Assembly: GCF_902702935.1 (NCBI RefSeq)
Contig: NZ_LR738855.1
Span: 1,364,001 to 1,428,000 of the forward strand
Reading direction: 5' to 3'
Length of the DNA stretch: 64,000 nt
Source: Corynebacterium rouxii
GTDB lineage: Bacteria; Actinomycetota; Actinomycetes; Mycobacteriales; Mycobacteriaceae
Shown: positions 19,907-30,293 of the stretch, piece after piece
How positions within the stretch are numbered: the first letter of the stretch is position 1
Layout: the number at the start of each line of letters is the position of its first letter
Made by a program: the position numbers and the translations under genes
Notes under the pieces: model-generated
What the model saw: the letters and a program-made list of their open reading frames with translations, nothing else
Databases searched by the model: none
Told to the model about the DNA's origin: nothing

Positions 19907-22576
19907 TTAGTTATCAATCTGTAAGCGATCGTGTTCTATCTCAATAATATTACGGGCTAGCTCTCCTTCTGAGACATCTACGGCGTCAAAAACCTCTGCT
20001 GCCTCAGCATCCCGAGCATAATTATCAAATACTGCCCTCTTATGCTCCAATAATTCGGTAAGTCTTTCGTCGACAGTATCGGCGCCAAAAAGTCGATAAA
20101 TTGTGACAGGATCTCGTTGCCCCATTCGGTGTGCACGTGCAATAGCTTGATCTACCAGCGTGGGCTTAACTTGCGCTTCAGTAAATATAACCACACTGGC
20201 TTTTTGAATATTTAGCCCTACACCTCCTGCAACAATTTGCAGCAATAACACATGTCTGCCAGTGTTTCCCAACTCATCAATCAGCTGTTGTCGTCGTTGA
20301 GGCGACACATCTCCTGTGATTGATCCCGCAACGTATTCGCCCAAATCTTTTTCAATACGTTCGAGCACACTGCGAAAGTAGCTAAATATAATTACGTTCT
20401 TTCCAGCACTTTCTGCCTCTTTCACAATGTCGATTAAGCGCTCCATTTTCGCACAATCAGGCCGAGCTGCTAGCATCGCTGCCCTTCTCATCAGCATCCA
20501 GTTACGTTCATGTACTGCGTGTCTGTATAGATGTTCATCCTCTGCACTGAGCTCGATCCATTCAGTGTGATCGATTTTTTCAGGAAGCTCGTCAAGGACA
20601 TCGCCTTGATTTCTCCGGAGATAAAGATGCGCTATATGAGCTTTAAATGCTGGAGCTAATCGTGGTGCACTTATTGCACAATGCGAATCGAGATAAGAAA
20701 CTAATGTACAAAATTCTTCTATTCCATTTTCCAATGGAGTACCACTGAGAAGAAGCGTATATTTCGATTCTGCAATAATCCGCGAGACCGCTCGCGATCG
20801 TTTAGCCTCAGGATTTTTTATGTAGTGAGCTTCATCGACGATGACAACCGTGGCCCCTAGAAGCTGCATAGTTCTCGCACCATCATATGTAACGATAAGC
20901 GCCCCAGCAGTATCATTCCATTGGGTAACTGCTTTTTGTTTGTTTTCTCCATGCGCAATCTGAACAGGAATGGTGCAGAATTTTTCCCATTCTCGAGCCC
21001 AGTTAGTCACCAGCGACGCTGGGACAATGATTAGTATCTTTACTGGGTTCTCAGCAGATTTTTCAGCAGCAACATGAGCAGTTGCTGCGATAGCTTGCAC
21101 AGTTTTACCAAGGCCCATTTCATCGCCAAGAATTACTTTGCGCTGAACAATAACAAATTTTGCCCCAAAACTTTGATAACCACGCAGAAAGACATCTCGT
21201 AGTAAAGAAGTATTGAGCTTTAATGCGCGAATACGTTCTAACGTTTCGGGCGATAAACCGCTCTGACTATAGGGCATTTGGTCATTCCCACGAATGGCAG
21301 ACCATAGCGACTGGTAATGCGCTGGGCGTTCACAGTAATCCTTCCAAATGTCTACCGAGTCTTGCCTCTCAGAGAGTAGGTCTGGAATGGATAAAGCTAT
21401 GTTTGCCCAAGAAATATCATCAATAAACTGCAAATATGCAGTGTTGTGCTCATCTGACCCCTTGCTATAGATCACAAAATACGCCGGTGGAATAGACCTC
21501 CATAACGCTTTTTCATGTGTGATTACTGGTTGCAAGTACCGTTCAAGGCGATCAATGCGATCCAATTCGTCTGATAGTGCTTCCCTACTCCGACCATAGT
21601 GATAGAGAATATTAAGAAGGGCCTCGAGTTCCGTGCTCTGCTCTGAACCTAAAGTGGAAAGCGGTTGGGCTAACGCCTCCGAATAGAGGGTCTGAGCTGC
21701 AGCTTTTACCCGCTTTGCGGTTTGTTGTCCGACGCCTGGAATTTGTTCCAAGTCTTCAACTGAACGAGAAATTATTTCTGCCACGGAAGTTATTCCCTGA
21801 CGCTTTATCGCAGCAACACTAACACGTTCGCTGGTCACTTGGCTTAGAGAATCGATACTAAGGCTACCGAGGAGTGCGAGCGCACGGCATTGAATAATTT
21901 TGGTTTCTGCTTGAAGCGCTTTGCGTTGTAGCGTCCACGGTGAAAGCGGATGCGTCCGTAATTGTTCGCACAGGAGAATTGCTGGCCTTACGTATTCTTT
22001 GCTCAGATTATCAATACAGACTTCCGGAAGCTGCATTGCAGACGCAAGGCTTGATCGCACAGCTCTACTGTAGGGAGAGCTCAGATTGTCTACCAGAAAA
22101 TGATGAACTCCTTTTTTATAAGCTGCTTGAGCGCTATCATATCGGCGCAGATATTCAATGACACGAGATAACTGCAATTGAAGTTCTGGATTCGCGACTA
22201 GGTTTTCAAGCTCTGTTGCAGCCGATCCGAATTGCTGATTCGCGGTGGAAGAAACCCGGCGCGTAAGTGTACTCCATACACCAATTTTAGTTTTGTGTAA
22301 AAGGTCTACGATACCTGCCGTTGAGTCGATAAATTTTTCAAGGATTTCCGTAACTTCAATGTAATCTTCGGAGAATTCTTCGTGGGTGAAGAGATGCGGT
22401 GGCCAGGATATAGCGGTTTGAGGTACGACCCATACATCGCTGATTTTTCCGTGAGTGTTGAACTTTGCTGGTTCATGTGGCTCTAGTAGCGAGTTCAGAA
22501 GTAATCGAGCACGCTGTGCGACTTCCCTAAGGTACGTTCCTTGGGAGCGCAGCGTGCTCATACGAAGTGGGTCCAT
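19907..22576 (-). CDS. SNF2-family DEAD/DEAH helicase with HhH domain, uncharacterised
   Basis: A large (889-residue) DNA translocase-like protein. The first 440 residues match no enzyme I recognise. They include predicted helices and a helix-hairpin-helix motif (GITSVAEIISRSVEDLEQIP then GVGQQTAKRV, about 261-290) suggesting DNA binding. The SNF2 core follows: Walker A GDEMGLGKT (484-492), TYDGARTM, Walker B VDEAHYIKN (580-588), LSGTPLENGIEE, and the C-terminal lobe with GVGLNIQKAS and RAHRMGQRDPVTIYRLF. All motor motifs look intact. The partner and process are unknown. Neighbours are a metallopeptidase and a YhgE protein, neither of which suggests a role. The start may instead be ATG 22561. 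Confidence 0.85.
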   Translation of the reverse strand: MDPLRMSTLRSQGTYLREVAQRARLLLNSLLEPHEPAKFNTHGKISDVWVVPQTAISWPPHLFTHEEFSEDYIEVTEILEKFIDSTAGIVDLLHKTKIGVWSTLTRRVSSTANQQFGSAATELENLVANPELQLQLSRVIEYLRRYDSAQAAYKKGVHHFLVDNLSSPYSRAVRSSLASAMQLPEVCIDNLSKEYVRPAILLCEQLRTHPLSPWTLQRKALQAETKIIQCRALALLGSLSIDSLSQVTSERVSVAAIKRQGITSVAEIISRSVEDLEQIPGVGQQTAKRVKAAAQTLYSEALAQPLSTLGSEQSTELEALLNILYHYGRSREALSDELDRIDRLERYLQPVITHEKALWRSIPPAYFVIYSKGSDEHNTAYLQFIDDISWANIALSIPDLLSERQDSVDIWKDYCERPAHYQSLWSAIRGNDQMPYSQSGLSPETLERIRALKLNTSLLRDVFLRGYQSFGAKFVIVQRKVILGDEMGLGKTVQAIAATAHVAAEKSAENPVKILIIVPASLVTNWAREWEKFCTIPVQIAHGENKQKAVTQWNDTAGALIVTYDGARTMQLLGATVVIVDEAHYIKNPEAKRSRAVSRIIAESKYTLLLSGTPLENGIEEFCTLVSYLDSHCAISAPRLAPAFKAHIAHLYLRRNQGDVLDELPEKIDHTEWIELSAEDEHLYRHAVHERNWMLMRRAAMLAARPDCAKMERLIDIVKEAESAGKNVIIFSYFRSVLERIEKDLGEYVAGSITGDVSPQRRQQLIDELGNTGRHVLLLQIVAGGVGLNIQKASVVIFTEAQVKPTLVDQAIARAHRMGQRDPVTIYRLFGADTVDERLTELLEHKRAVFDNYARDAEAAEVFDAVDVSEGELARNIIEIEHDRLQIDN

Positions 22577-22640
22577 ATTGTCCGATTATTTCATTTTCTT
22601 TGAATTCGGACGATGTTTTTTCGTTATTGAGATACAGGTG

Positions 22641-24662
22641 TTATACCGCTACTTCTGGATGGAAGTCTTTCATCTTCATTTGCCGTTCTCGCATTGCGGC
22701 AATTGTAGAAAATAGTAGGAAAAGTGCACCGATGAAGATCAAGACGCTAACACCTTGTACTGCTCGATGGTCTAAAGCTACGTCTGTTGGGTAAATCGCC
22801 TGCCGAAGGATATTTACTGAGTATGTCATCGGATCGAAGGTATGGAACCAGCGCAGTGGTGCTGGTTGTGTTTCCGGTGGGTACAGTCCTCCGGAAGATA
22901 CGATCTGTAGCGACATGAATGCGATACACAATACGCGTCCGACAGTAGAGCCGAATACTGTGTTGAGTCCTTGGGTTATCGCCATGAAGCACATGGATGT
23001 CAGGCACATCGCTCCCCACAGAAGGAATTCGTTATGAGCGTGAAGCCCAATAGCATAGCGTTGCACTAAGAACATAATGGTTGCTTGACAAAATCCCACG
23101 ATAACGGCAGGTATATAGGATGCTAGAACAACGCGGAATGGTGTTACACCTGAATCAACTACACGTCGCTGTAGTGGACGCATGAGCATGAAGGTTACGG
23201 TGCCGCCCATGAATAGTCCTAGTGCGATAAACATAGGTGCGAGCCCTAATCCAAAAAGCGAGAGGGAATCTCTGGCAACGTTTTCTGCCACAGGTGTAGA
23301 TACGTTTCGCGCTGAGTCAGCGATCGTCTCATCAGGGAATTGCGGAATTTTGTCTTTGCTCTCTCCTAGCTTGAGCGATAGTTCGGAAGCGCCTTCATCA
23401 AGACGAACTAATCCTGAGCTAAGTTGCGATGCACCCACCGTCAGCTGTTGAGATCCTGCTGAAAGCTTGGTCGTGCCATCGGCTAGGGTCTTGGTACCTA
23501 TAACAAGCTTTTCGGAGCCATCAGACAACTGATGCAACCCAGTGGAAAGTTTTTGAGCACCTTCCGTTGCTGAATTTATACCTGCGCGATATTGTGCCGT
23601 GGGATCGGAAAGCTGTCGGTGTATTTCCGATGCCCCGTTTCGTAGTTTCGAAAGCTGAGTCATCATATCCGATTGAGGACCGATTCCGGCTGCGTTGATG
23701 GAGTTAATAATGCCGTCGGCGCTGTTAGCAAGGTCGATCGCTTGGGGTATGCCTGTGGCACGTAGTTGGGCACTCAGGTTAACGAGTGGAACTGTCAATT
23801 GTGCTTGAGCGTCGCTCGCTTGTTGTGCGACGCCCGCGAGCTTATCGACGCCCGCAGATACTTGACCCGCGCCGTTTCCGAGGGTATCGGTCGCTGCGTT
23901 GAGTTTTGTTAGTCCGTCGGCGAGTGCGTCAGCACCGTTACTCGCGGTATGAATTCCCTGGTCAAGTTGGCCTGCGCCGTCGTAAAGCTTGTGTGCTCCG
24001 TCGTTTGCTTGTTGGAGTCCATTGTTGAGCTGTGTTGAGCCGTCTGCCAGCTTGTCGGCACCATCATGAGCTTTATGGGATCCGTCTGCGAGTTGGCCGG
24101 CTCCATCTGCTGCAGCGCCAAGGCCTTGGCCGATGGTATTAAACCCGACAAGGAGTTGGTTTGCTACTTGTGATCCAAGATTCTCATTTACTGCGGCGAG
24201 AACGCGTCCTACAACTTGGTTACCCAACATTGTAGCTAAAAAGCCATTGGCATTGTTGTAGACAGCATTTAGTTTTGCTTGATGTGGCTGGGGATCCTTT
24301 ACGCTGGTAGCAGCTTGAGAAAAATCTGTGGGGAATTCGATAGCGAAGTAGTAGGTGCCGTCAGCAATTCCTTTGCGAGCTTGTTCGGCGGAGACCTCTA
24401 TAAATTTTGCTTGTTGTTGATCGACAAGTCTATGGGTGATCTGTTCACCTGCGTTGATGGTCTTGCCTTCTTTGGTTACTCCTGTATCTGAGTTGACTAC
24501 TGCTACGGGCAATTTGTTGAGATGTCCGATTGGATCCCAGTAAGACCAAACAAATAATCCGCCGAAGAGCAAGGGCATAAGCATGATAACGACAATTGCT
24601 ATGGGAGGTAGTTTTCCATGTCCGAATCTGCGGAATTCCGTACCGATATGAAATAGGTTCAT
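22641..24662 (-). CDS. YhgE/Pip family multi-span membrane protein
   Basis: A 673-residue protein of the YhgE/Pip (phage infection protein-like, ABC-2 related) family. One helix near residues 20-41 follows MNLFHIGTEFRRFGHGK. A large extracytoplasmic region then contains many copies of a DGAxxLxDG-type repeat (for example GAGQLADGSHKAHDGADKLADG-like units, about residues 185-290 and 385-430), and five or so membrane helices fill the last 200 residues. In Gram-positives such proteins are linked to phage receptor function, secretion or envelope processes; the exact role here is unknown. It starts 18 bases after a degenerate ABC ATPase gene and is probably its membrane partner. Confidence 0.88.
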   Translation of the reverse strand: MNLFHIGTEFRRFGHGKLPPIAIVVIMLMPLLFGGLFVWSYWDPIGHLNKLPVAVVNSDTGVTKEGKTINAGEQITHRLVDQQQAKFIEVSAEQARKGIADGTYYFAIEFPTDFSQAATSVKDPQPHQAKLNAVYNNANGFLATMLGNQVVGRVLAAVNENLGSQVANQLLVGFNTIGQGLGAAADGAGQLADGSHKAHDGADKLADGSTQLNNGLQQANDGAHKLYDGAGQLDQGIHTASNGADALADGLTKLNAATDTLGNGAGQVSAGVDKLAGVAQQASDAQAQLTVPLVNLSAQLRATGIPQAIDLANSADGIINSINAAGIGPQSDMMTQLSKLRNGASEIHRQLSDPTAQYRAGINSATEGAQKLSTGLHQLSDGSEKLVIGTKTLADGTTKLSAGSQQLTVGASQLSSGLVRLDEGASELSLKLGESKDKIPQFPDETIADSARNVSTPVAENVARDSLSLFGLGLAPMFIALGLFMGGTVTFMLMRPLQRRVVDSGVTPFRVVLASYIPAVIVGFCQATIMFLVQRYAIGLHAHNEFLLWGAMCLTSMCFMAITQGLNTVFGSTVGRVLCIAFMSLQIVSSGGLYPPETQPAPLRWFHTFDPMTYSVNILRQAIYPTDVALDHRAVQGVSVLIFIGALFLLFSTIAAMRERQMKMKDFHPEVAV

Positions 24663-24680
24663 GATGTTAGGTTTTCCTCG

Positions 24681-25415
24681 TTATGCCTTTGCTTTTTGCT
24701 TTCGTTGTAGGGCGCCAGCAACGTGAATCTCGTGGTCTGCAATTTTGTCAACGTCATCGTTGGCGGACATAGCGACAACGGGTATTGATGCAGCAATGTT
24801 TTTTAACTCCCTTAAAAGATCAGCTCTTAAGCGGAGGCTTCGGATTTGGTCGATATCGTCCACAATGAGCAAGTCTGTGTGTGGTCTTGCAATTAGTGCA
24901 AGAGCGATACGTAAGCGAAAACGGGTGAGGGGGTCGAGATCTCCAATGCTTTGTCTCGCAAAATCTTTACTGTTGGGAAGACCGAGTAGTTTGGCTGCGT
25001 TAATGAACGTTTCCGACTTGGTTACCTCCCGAGGAACTCGGCGATACCAAGGCTGTGACCATGCCAATTGTTCACGCACTGCAGCTGTGACTGGCACGAG
25101 TCGTTCGAGTGAATCTAATTCCGGTACACCTGCCAAGGCGACTGCTTTATGCAGTTGGCGTGGCGTTGTTAGCACCGTGTCTGAATCCTGAGCTTTTAAT
25201 TCAATCGAACCACTTATGGGCTTCATACGTCCTGCGAGCGTCATCGACAACGTGGTTGCCGAATTTTCTCGACCGCAGTGCACCAAGCTAAGACCAGCGT
25301 AGATTTTTAACTCTAGGAGGTGCGTACCACTGACCATATGGAGGTCAGAAACACTTAGGATCGGCTGATCTTCAGTCGGTGCGTTGTCCGTCGTGAGGCT
25401 GTGCGTTGTTTCCAC
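24681..25415 (-). CDS. ABC-transporter ATPase-like protein with degenerate catalytic motifs
   Basis: The overall layout is that of an ABC ATPase domain (244 residues), but key residues differ. The Walker A region reads CGRENSATTLSM (residues 47-58) without the P-loop lysine. The signature position reads GDLDPLTRFRLRIALAL instead of LSGGQ. Walker B is DLLIVDDID with Asp in place of the catalytic Glu. The switch region AMSAND lacks the His. It is therefore predicted to bind nucleotide poorly or not hydrolyse it. It is immediately upstream of the YhgE/Pip gene (18-base gap), pointing to a two-gene operon. A divergent TetR gene may control it. Fold assignment is good; function is unknown. Confidence 0.75.
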   Translation of the reverse strand: METTHSLTTDNAPTEDQPILSVSDLHMVSGTHLLELKIYAGLSLVHCGRENSATTLSMTLAGRMKPISGSIELKAQDSDTVLTTPRQLHKAVALAGVPELDSLERLVPVTAAVREQLAWSQPWYRRVPREVTKSETFINAAKLLGLPNSKDFARQSIGDLDPLTRFRLRIALALIARPHTDLLIVDDIDQIRSLRLRADLLRELKNIAASIPVVAMSANDDVDKIADHEIHVAGALQRKQKAKA

Positions 25416-25482
25416 GAACGGGGGATCCTATCTTGTTAGTCGTTTTTCTAAAATGTATTAGGGCTACCGCAGAGGTGTTGCA

Positions 25483-25497
25483 CTCACAATAAGTGAG
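25483..25497. promoter_or_regulatory. candidate operator in the divergent ABC/YhgE - tetR promoter region
   Basis: Inverted repeat CTCAC-AATAA-GTGAG centred in the 162-base gap (25416-25577) between the minus-strand ABC/YhgE operon and the plus-strand TetR gene. TetR proteins usually bind short palindromes in such gaps. Only five bases per arm match, so the assignment is tentative. A TACATT -10-like hexamer near 25455 could serve the minus-strand operon. Confidence 0.3.
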
Positions 25498-25577
25498 AAG
25501 GTACCCTCCACTAAAGCGGATCATCAACATATTTCTCTCCCAAGACACCATTGTCAAACCCTCGAGGACTCTAAACT

Positions 25578-26168
25578 ATGCGAACGGACGCGTTACGAAG
25601 GCGAAACAGCATTATCTCAGCCGGAAGCGCTCTCCTTATTCAAGCCGGTACTCACATGACGGTCGAGTCAGTCGCAGAACGCGCCAAAGTCGGAATCGCA
25701 ACGTTGTACCGAAACTTCCCAACGCGGGAGCATCTCCTTAATGCCTGCATTAGCAATATCGCTGACAATGGCATCGAACAGCTCAATTCCATAGCCAACT
25801 GCCCTCCCCGATCATCGGGCGAAGCCAAACAGCAACTCATCACTCTCATATCTCTCATTTCTACGATTGGGCTTAATATCGTTATTCCAGCCATCATCCA
25901 GCCTCCCGAATCAAGTTTGGCTCCAGAATTTTTAGACGCCCGACGTACGCTCATGAAGTTGATGCGCACTATCGATTCCAATCTTCGGGCCACAGGACTA
26001 ATTCATCCCTCCATCTCAATCTTGGACTTCTACACCGGCATTATTGCTCTATGTGCACCCCCTCATTTCAGTGCGACAGATACACCGACTCCCACAACTG
26101 AGCACCTCATCGACATCTTCATTGCAGGTTGCAAAACTGGAGTAGCTAAAGCCACTAAAAATAGCTAG
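25578..26168 (+). CDS. TetR/AcrR family transcriptional regulator
   Basis: A 196-residue repressor-like protein. The N-terminal HTH reads MTVESVAERAKVGIATLYRNFPTREHLLNAC (about residues 27-57, given here in part: VAERAKVGIATLYRNF), which is diagnostic. The C-terminal ligand domain is not recognisable, so the effector is unknown. It is divergent from the ABC/YhgE pair and likely regulates it and itself. sdaA follows after 44 bases on the same strand, but sdaA has its own good ribosome-binding site and may have its own promoter. Confidence 0.9.
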   Translation: MRTDALRRRNSIISAGSALLIQAGTHMTVESVAERAKVGIATLYRNFPTREHLLNACISNIADNGIEQLNSIANCPPRSSGEAKQQLITLISLISTIGLNIVIPAIIQPPESSLAPEFLDARRTLMKLMRTIDSNLRATGLIHPSISILDFYTGIIALCAPPHFSATDTPTPTTEHLIDIFIAGCKTGVAKATKNS

Positions 26169-26212
26169 GTTGGTAACTTCCCCCATCTTCCCCACCCCGA
26201 TCAAGGAGCAGT

Positions 26213-27601
26213 ATGTCAATCAGTGTCACTGATTTGTTTAGTATCGGAATTGGCCCTTCTTCCTCCCACACCGTTGGGCCACTTCGCGCGGCTGAAGCAT
26301 TTCTTAGTGAAAACAACTGCCCTGATGATTCCGAAATTGCTATCACCTTGCATGGTTCCCTCGCTGCCACCGGCATCGGCCACGGTACCGATCGTGCAGC
26401 AATTCTTGGCTTAGCAGGCTACACCCCTATCACTCTTACGCCTGACGTAAAACCTGTTTTTGGCTCCGCAATTCCCACCCAAGGAACAGTCAGTGGCCCC
26501 CGAGGAGAGGTACATTATCGCCTCATTTTCGACCCAGTTCCACTACCAGAACACCCCAATGCGATGACTTTCGTCGCCTATGACCCCGATGGCAATCGTA
26601 TCGGCACCCCTGAGATCTATTACTCCATCGGTGGTGGTTTCATCGCAACAGCCGATACCATGCGCGAACAAAGAACTCCAGAGACAGCTGTCAAATCAGC
26701 AAATCAGGACCTAATGCCGTATCCGTTCACCACAGGAGACGAGCTTCTGTATCAATGCCAGAGCAACGCTCTCAGTATTCCACAGCTTATGGAAGCCAAT
26801 GAAACATCAATCCATGGAAGCATCTCGCCTGTAAACGAACATCTCGATTCCGTATGGGCCACTATGCAAGAATGCGTTAATCAAGGATTGAGTACGTGGG
26901 GAATCCTACCGGGTGGACTCGAAGTAGAACGGCGTGCGCCACAGCTTTTCCAACATCTCACTGATGGCCCAGTGGATACCAATGATGCCCTTCGCGCAAT
27001 GGAATGGGTGAATCTCTTTGCCCTCGCAGTCAACGAGGAAAACGCAGCTGGCGGACGGGTTGTCACTGCTCCTACAAATGGTGCGGCAGGAATTCTCCCT
27101 GCAGTTTTGCACTACGCTGAAAAATTTGTTCCTCAATTTACGGAAACAAGCCATCGAGATTTCTTGCTAACAGCTGCCGCTATAGGCATCATCATCAAAT
27201 ACAACGCTTCAATTTCCGGTGCTGAGGTTGGATGCCAAGGTGAAGTTGGCTCAGCAAGCGCTATGGCCGCTGCTGGTCTATGCCAAGTCCTCAATGGAAC
27301 CCCACGCCAAGTAGAGCATGCTGCAGAAATAGCTCTCGAGCACAATCTCGGGCTAACCTGTGATCCAGTCGGTGGCTTGGTCCAAATTCCATGCATTGAA
27401 CGCAACGCCATTGGTGCAGTGAAATCTATCAATGCAGCTCGCTTATCGCTTATCGGATCAGGTAAACATCGTGTTCGACTCGATGATGTGGTGCTTACTA
27501 TGGCTGAAACTGGGCGAGACATGCTCACAAAATACAAAGAAACTTCCACAGGCGGCCTAGCTATTCATCTTGGACTTCCTGTCAGCATCACTGAATGCTA
27601 A
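26213..27601 (+). CDS. sdaA: L-serine ammonia-lyase, iron-sulfur dependent, single chain
   Basis: It deaminates L-serine to pyruvate with a [4Fe-4S] cluster. The N-terminal beta domain starts [20 protein letters not shown], and the alpha domain follows in the same chain (462 residues). Cluster-ligand cysteines are seen at C341 ([12 protein letters not shown]), C383 ([11 protein letters not shown]) and C394 ([11 protein letters not shown]). The AAGGAG ribosome-binding site is 4 bases before ATG 26213. The gene is convergent with hisS. Corynebacteria use this enzyme for serine catabolism. Confidence 0.96.
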   Translation: MSISVTDLFSIGIGPSSSHTVGPLRAAEAFLSENNCPDDSEIAITLHGSLAATGIGHGTDRAAILGLAGYTPITLTPDVKPVFGSAIPTQGTVSGPRGEVHYRLIFDPVPLPEHPNAMTFVAYDPDGNRIGTPEIYYSIGGGFIATADTMREQRTPETAVKSANQDLMPYPFTTGDELLYQCQSNALSIPQLMEANETSIHGSISPVNEHLDSVWATMQECVNQGLSTWGILPGGLEVERRAPQLFQHLTDGPVDTNDALRAMEWVNLFALAVNEENAAGGRVVTAPTNGAAGILPAVLHYAEKFVPQFTETSHRDFLLTAAAIGIIIKYNASISGAEVGCQGEVGSASAMAAAGLCQVLNGTPRQVEHAAEIALEHNLGLTCDPVGGLVQIPCIERNAIGAVKSINAARLSLIGSGKHRVRLDDVVLTMAETGRDMLTKYKETSTGGLAIHLGLPVSITEC

Positions 27602-27603
27602 AA

Positions 27604-27649
27604 GCGGTGGGACTGCACGAGTAATAAAAATACTATGTATTCCCACCGC
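27604..27649. terminator. possible terminator between convergent sdaA and hisS
   Basis: Perfect 9-bp GC-rich arms (27604-27612 and 27641-27649) flank a 28-base loop. There is no strong T-run, so it may be a weak terminator or only an mRNA 3' structure. Confidence 0.5.
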
Positions 27650-27672
27650 CGAAAGCGTGGCCTCCTCGTGTC

Positions 27673-28944
27673 TTACAACGCTGACTGAATCTCCAAGATC
27701 AAATTGTCAAGGGGTACATCGCGTTGCTCTTGTTGAGCTAGATCTTTAACAGCAACACAATTGTTTTCAAGCTCACGATCGCCTAACACAAGAGCAAAAC
27801 GAGCTCCAGCGCGGTCCGCACCTTTCATCGCACCTTTCAAACCGCGATCGCCATAGGCCATATCTGCACTGATACCAGCAGAACGAAGTGCGTCGATGAT
27901 CCGAACCATTTCGCGCTTCGCTGCCGAACCCATGGCCACACCAAAAACGTTCACTCGAGAGCCATCGGTTACTCGCTTTTGTTCCGCTTCAAGAGCAAGC
28001 AAGCAGCGGTCCACTCCCAGTGCATAGCCGATACCTGAAAGTTCTTGGCCGCCCAACTGCGCCATGAGGCCGTCGTAACGCCCACCGCCTCCAATACCCG
28101 ACTGTGCACCCAAACCGTCATGAACAAACTCAAATGTGGTCTTGGTGTAGTAGTCCAAACCACGAACCATTCGAGGATTGACTACATAGGCAACGTTGAG
28201 ATCATCCAGCATTCCCGTAACCAGCTCGAAGTGTTTCCTACTCGAATCAGACAGGTTATCCAACATCAACGGCGCATCTACAGTCATCTCTTGAATTTCT
28301 GGACGCTTATCGTCCAAAACTCGTAGTGGATTAATCTCCGCACGATGACGAGTTTCTTCGTCCAAAGGCAGCTTAAACAAGAATTCTTGGAGCATTTCTC
28401 GGTATTGCGGACGACACGTGTGGTCGCCAAGACTCGTAAGCTCCAAACGGTAACCAGTCAAGCCAATTGCCTTGAGAGAGCGGTCCGCAAGTGCAATAAC
28501 TTCCGCATCGAGAGCGGGGTCATCAACACCGATAGCTTCAACGCCTACTTGTTGCAGCTGGCGGTAACGCCCCGCTTGCGGGCGCTCATAGCGGAAAAAC
28601 GGACCATAGTAGTTGAGCTTGACCGGAAGTTGTCCGCGATCGAGATTGTGCTCGATAACTGCACGCATTACGCCAGCTGTACCTTCAGGACGAAGCGTAA
28701 CTGACCGATCCCCTCGATCCGCAAATGTGTACATTTCTTTCGTTACCACATCGGTTGATTCACCGACGCCACGGGCAAACAAAGTGGTGTCTTCAAAGAT
28801 CGGCAGCTCGATGTGCTCATAACCCGCCAGATGCGCTTGATGGGCAAAAGTATCACGCACCTCCAAAAATTCGGGGGAAACTGGTGGAATATAGTCTGGC
28901 ACACCCTTAGGGGCTTGAATCGTCTGCAGTTTCTTTTTACTCAC
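27673..28944 (-). CDS. hisS: histidyl-tRNA synthetase
   Basis: Class II synthetase for tRNA-His. Motifs seen are [38 protein letters not shown] (motif 2 region), [34 protein letters not shown] and [12 protein letters not shown], followed by the anticodon-binding domain. The reading frame can open at TTG 28968, but homologs start [14 protein letters not shown], so GTG 28944 is chosen (423 residues). It is downstream of an MBL-fold hydrolase gene on the same strand, 40 bases away, as in M. tuberculosis. Confidence 0.96.
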   Translation of the reverse strand: MSKKKLQTIQAPKGVPDYIPPVSPEFLEVRDTFAHQAHLAGYEHIELPIFEDTTLFARGVGESTDVVTKEMYTFADRGDRSVTLRPEGTAGVMRAVIEHNLDRGQLPVKLNYYGPFFRYERPQAGRYRQLQQVGVEAIGVDDPALDAEVIALADRSLKAIGLTGYRLELTSLGDHTCRPQYREMLQEFLFKLPLDEETRHRAEINPLRVLDDKRPEIQEMTVDAPLMLDNLSDSSRKHFELVTGMLDDLNVAYVVNPRMVRGLDYYTKTTFEFVHDGLGAQSGIGGGGRYDGLMAQLGGQELSGIGYALGVDRCLLALEAEQKRVTDGSRVNVFGVAMGSAAKREMVRIIDALRSAGISADMAYGDRGLKGAMKGADRAGARFALVLGDRELENNCVAVKDLAQQEQRDVPLDNLILEIQSAL

Positions 28945-28984
28945 GTCGATACAGCTTAGCGGTAGCAATAAAACAATTCGAGTA

Positions 28985-29632
28985 CTACACCCTCAAATAC
29001 GGATTCGAAGCCCTCTCAGCGCGCATCGTGGTAGCTGGACCATGCCCAGGCAATATTGTCAATGAATCCTCTAACCCAAGAACTACAGTCTTTAGACTGG
29101 TCTCCATAGCATGAGGATCAGAGTGCGCAAGATCAGTCCGTCCTATCGATCCTTTGAAAAGCACATCACCTGAAAAACAGAAGTCTTTACCAACGAACAA
29201 GACGCACCCAGGTGAATGACCAGGCGCATGGCGAACAACGAATCGTTGACCACCAAGTTCAACTTCATCACCATCGCCTAAATAGCTCACTGAAACTGGG
29301 AGATTCATCGCATCGGCGTGGAAAAGTAATCTCGAGTCCTCCGACATTCCTTTCCCCTTGTCCAAAAAGAATTCATCGTCGCGATGAATCTGCAACGCCA
29401 CTGCCCAAGCATTAGCAAGAGCAGCAGCATCCCTACAGTGATCAATATGGCCATGAGTGAGCAAAACTTGCACTACTTCAACGCAGTTTTCTTCACAGTA
29501 CTGATCAATTAGCTCTTTCGCGCAGAGTCCAGGGTCTACCACGCTCGCGTATCGACGCCCCTCAGATTCCTCCGACAGCACCACGTAACAATTGGTTTGA
29601 TACGGTCCTGCTGGAAAACTCAAAATCTCCAT
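28985..29632 (-). CDS. MBL-fold hydrolase, glyoxalase II-like
   Basis: Metallo-beta-lactamase-fold hydrolase of about 215 residues. The metal-binding motif [12 protein letters not shown] (HxHxDH), the second-site His in [29 protein letters not shown] and [10 protein letters not shown] are all present. ATG 29632 ([16 protein letters not shown]) is preferred to 29641 because GGAT lies 8 bases upstream and homologs start MEI/MLI. The substrate is unknown; resemblance is to hydroxyacylglutathione hydrolase-like proteins found next to hisS in actinobacteria. Confidence 0.9.
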   Translation of the reverse strand: MEILSFPAGPYQTNCYVVLSEESEGRRYASVVDPGLCAKELIDQYCEENCVEVVQVLLTHGHIDHCRDAAALANAWAVALQIHRDDEFFLDKGKGMSEDSRLLFHADAMNLPVSVSYLGDGDEVELGGQRFVVRHAPGHSPGCVLFVGKDFCFSGDVLFKGSIGRTDLAHSDPHAMETSLKTVVLGLEDSLTILPGHGPATTMRAERASNPYLRV

Positions 29633-29652
29633 GTGGCTCATCCAACCGTATT

Positions 29653-30150
29653 TTACTTGATGGACGCCAAAGCAGCCGCATAATCAGGCTCAGTCGTGAT
29701 CTCATCGACCAGCTGGGAGTGAAGAACAGTACCTTGCTCATCAGCAACGATGATGGCACGGGCTAACAAGCCCTTCAATGGTGATCCCTCGAGGACAACT
29801 CCATAGTCTTGACCAAAAGAAGAACGGAACGAGGATCCCGTAATGACATTATCGAGGCCCTCAGCAGCACAGAAACGAGAATGCGCAAATGGTAGATCCT
29901 CAGAAGCACAAATCACCACAGTGTCAGCTAAATCAGCCGCTTCCTTATTAAAGTGCCGCACCGATTGCGCGCAAACCCCAGTATCAATAGACGGAAAAAC
30001 GTTGAGAATAATCTTTTTGCCGGCAAACCGCTTAGCATCGAAATCAGTCAAATCTGCATCGACGAGAAGGAAAGGAGGAAGAGCCTGCCCAACTTGTGGA
30101 AGAGATCCGCTAGTTTCTACTGCTAATTCTTGAAAATGTGTAATAGCCAT
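29653..30150 (-). CDS. tpx: thiol peroxidase (atypical 2-Cys peroxiredoxin)
   Basis: It reduces alkyl hydroperoxides and H2O2 using thioredoxin. The 165-residue length matches Tpx. The peroxidatic cysteine is C60 in [16 protein letters not shown] and the resolving cysteine is C94 in [12 protein letters not shown], the usual pair. It is 12-20 bases upstream of the MBL-fold gene and may be co-transcribed. It is divergent from the membrane cyclophilin gene, with about 140 bases in between for promoters. Confidence 0.96.
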   Translation of the reverse strand: MAITHFQELAVETSGSLPQVGQALPPFLLVDADLTDFDAKRFAGKKIILNVFPSIDTGVCAQSVRHFNKEAADLADTVVICASEDLPFAHSRFCAAEGLDNVITGSSFRSSFGQDYGVVLEGSPLKGLLARAIIVADEQGTVLHSQLVDEITTEPDYAAALASIK

Positions 30151-30293
30151 AGCCCCAAGGGTAACGACGAATCTCCTTCCTTGCTACAGGCTCTAACTTT
30201 GGGGCATCACAACAGCAAGCTAGACTTACCAACAATAATGAAACAGCGAGCCATTTCATGCTCGGCTCATCTAAGTAAAGGATTGGAAGGCCT

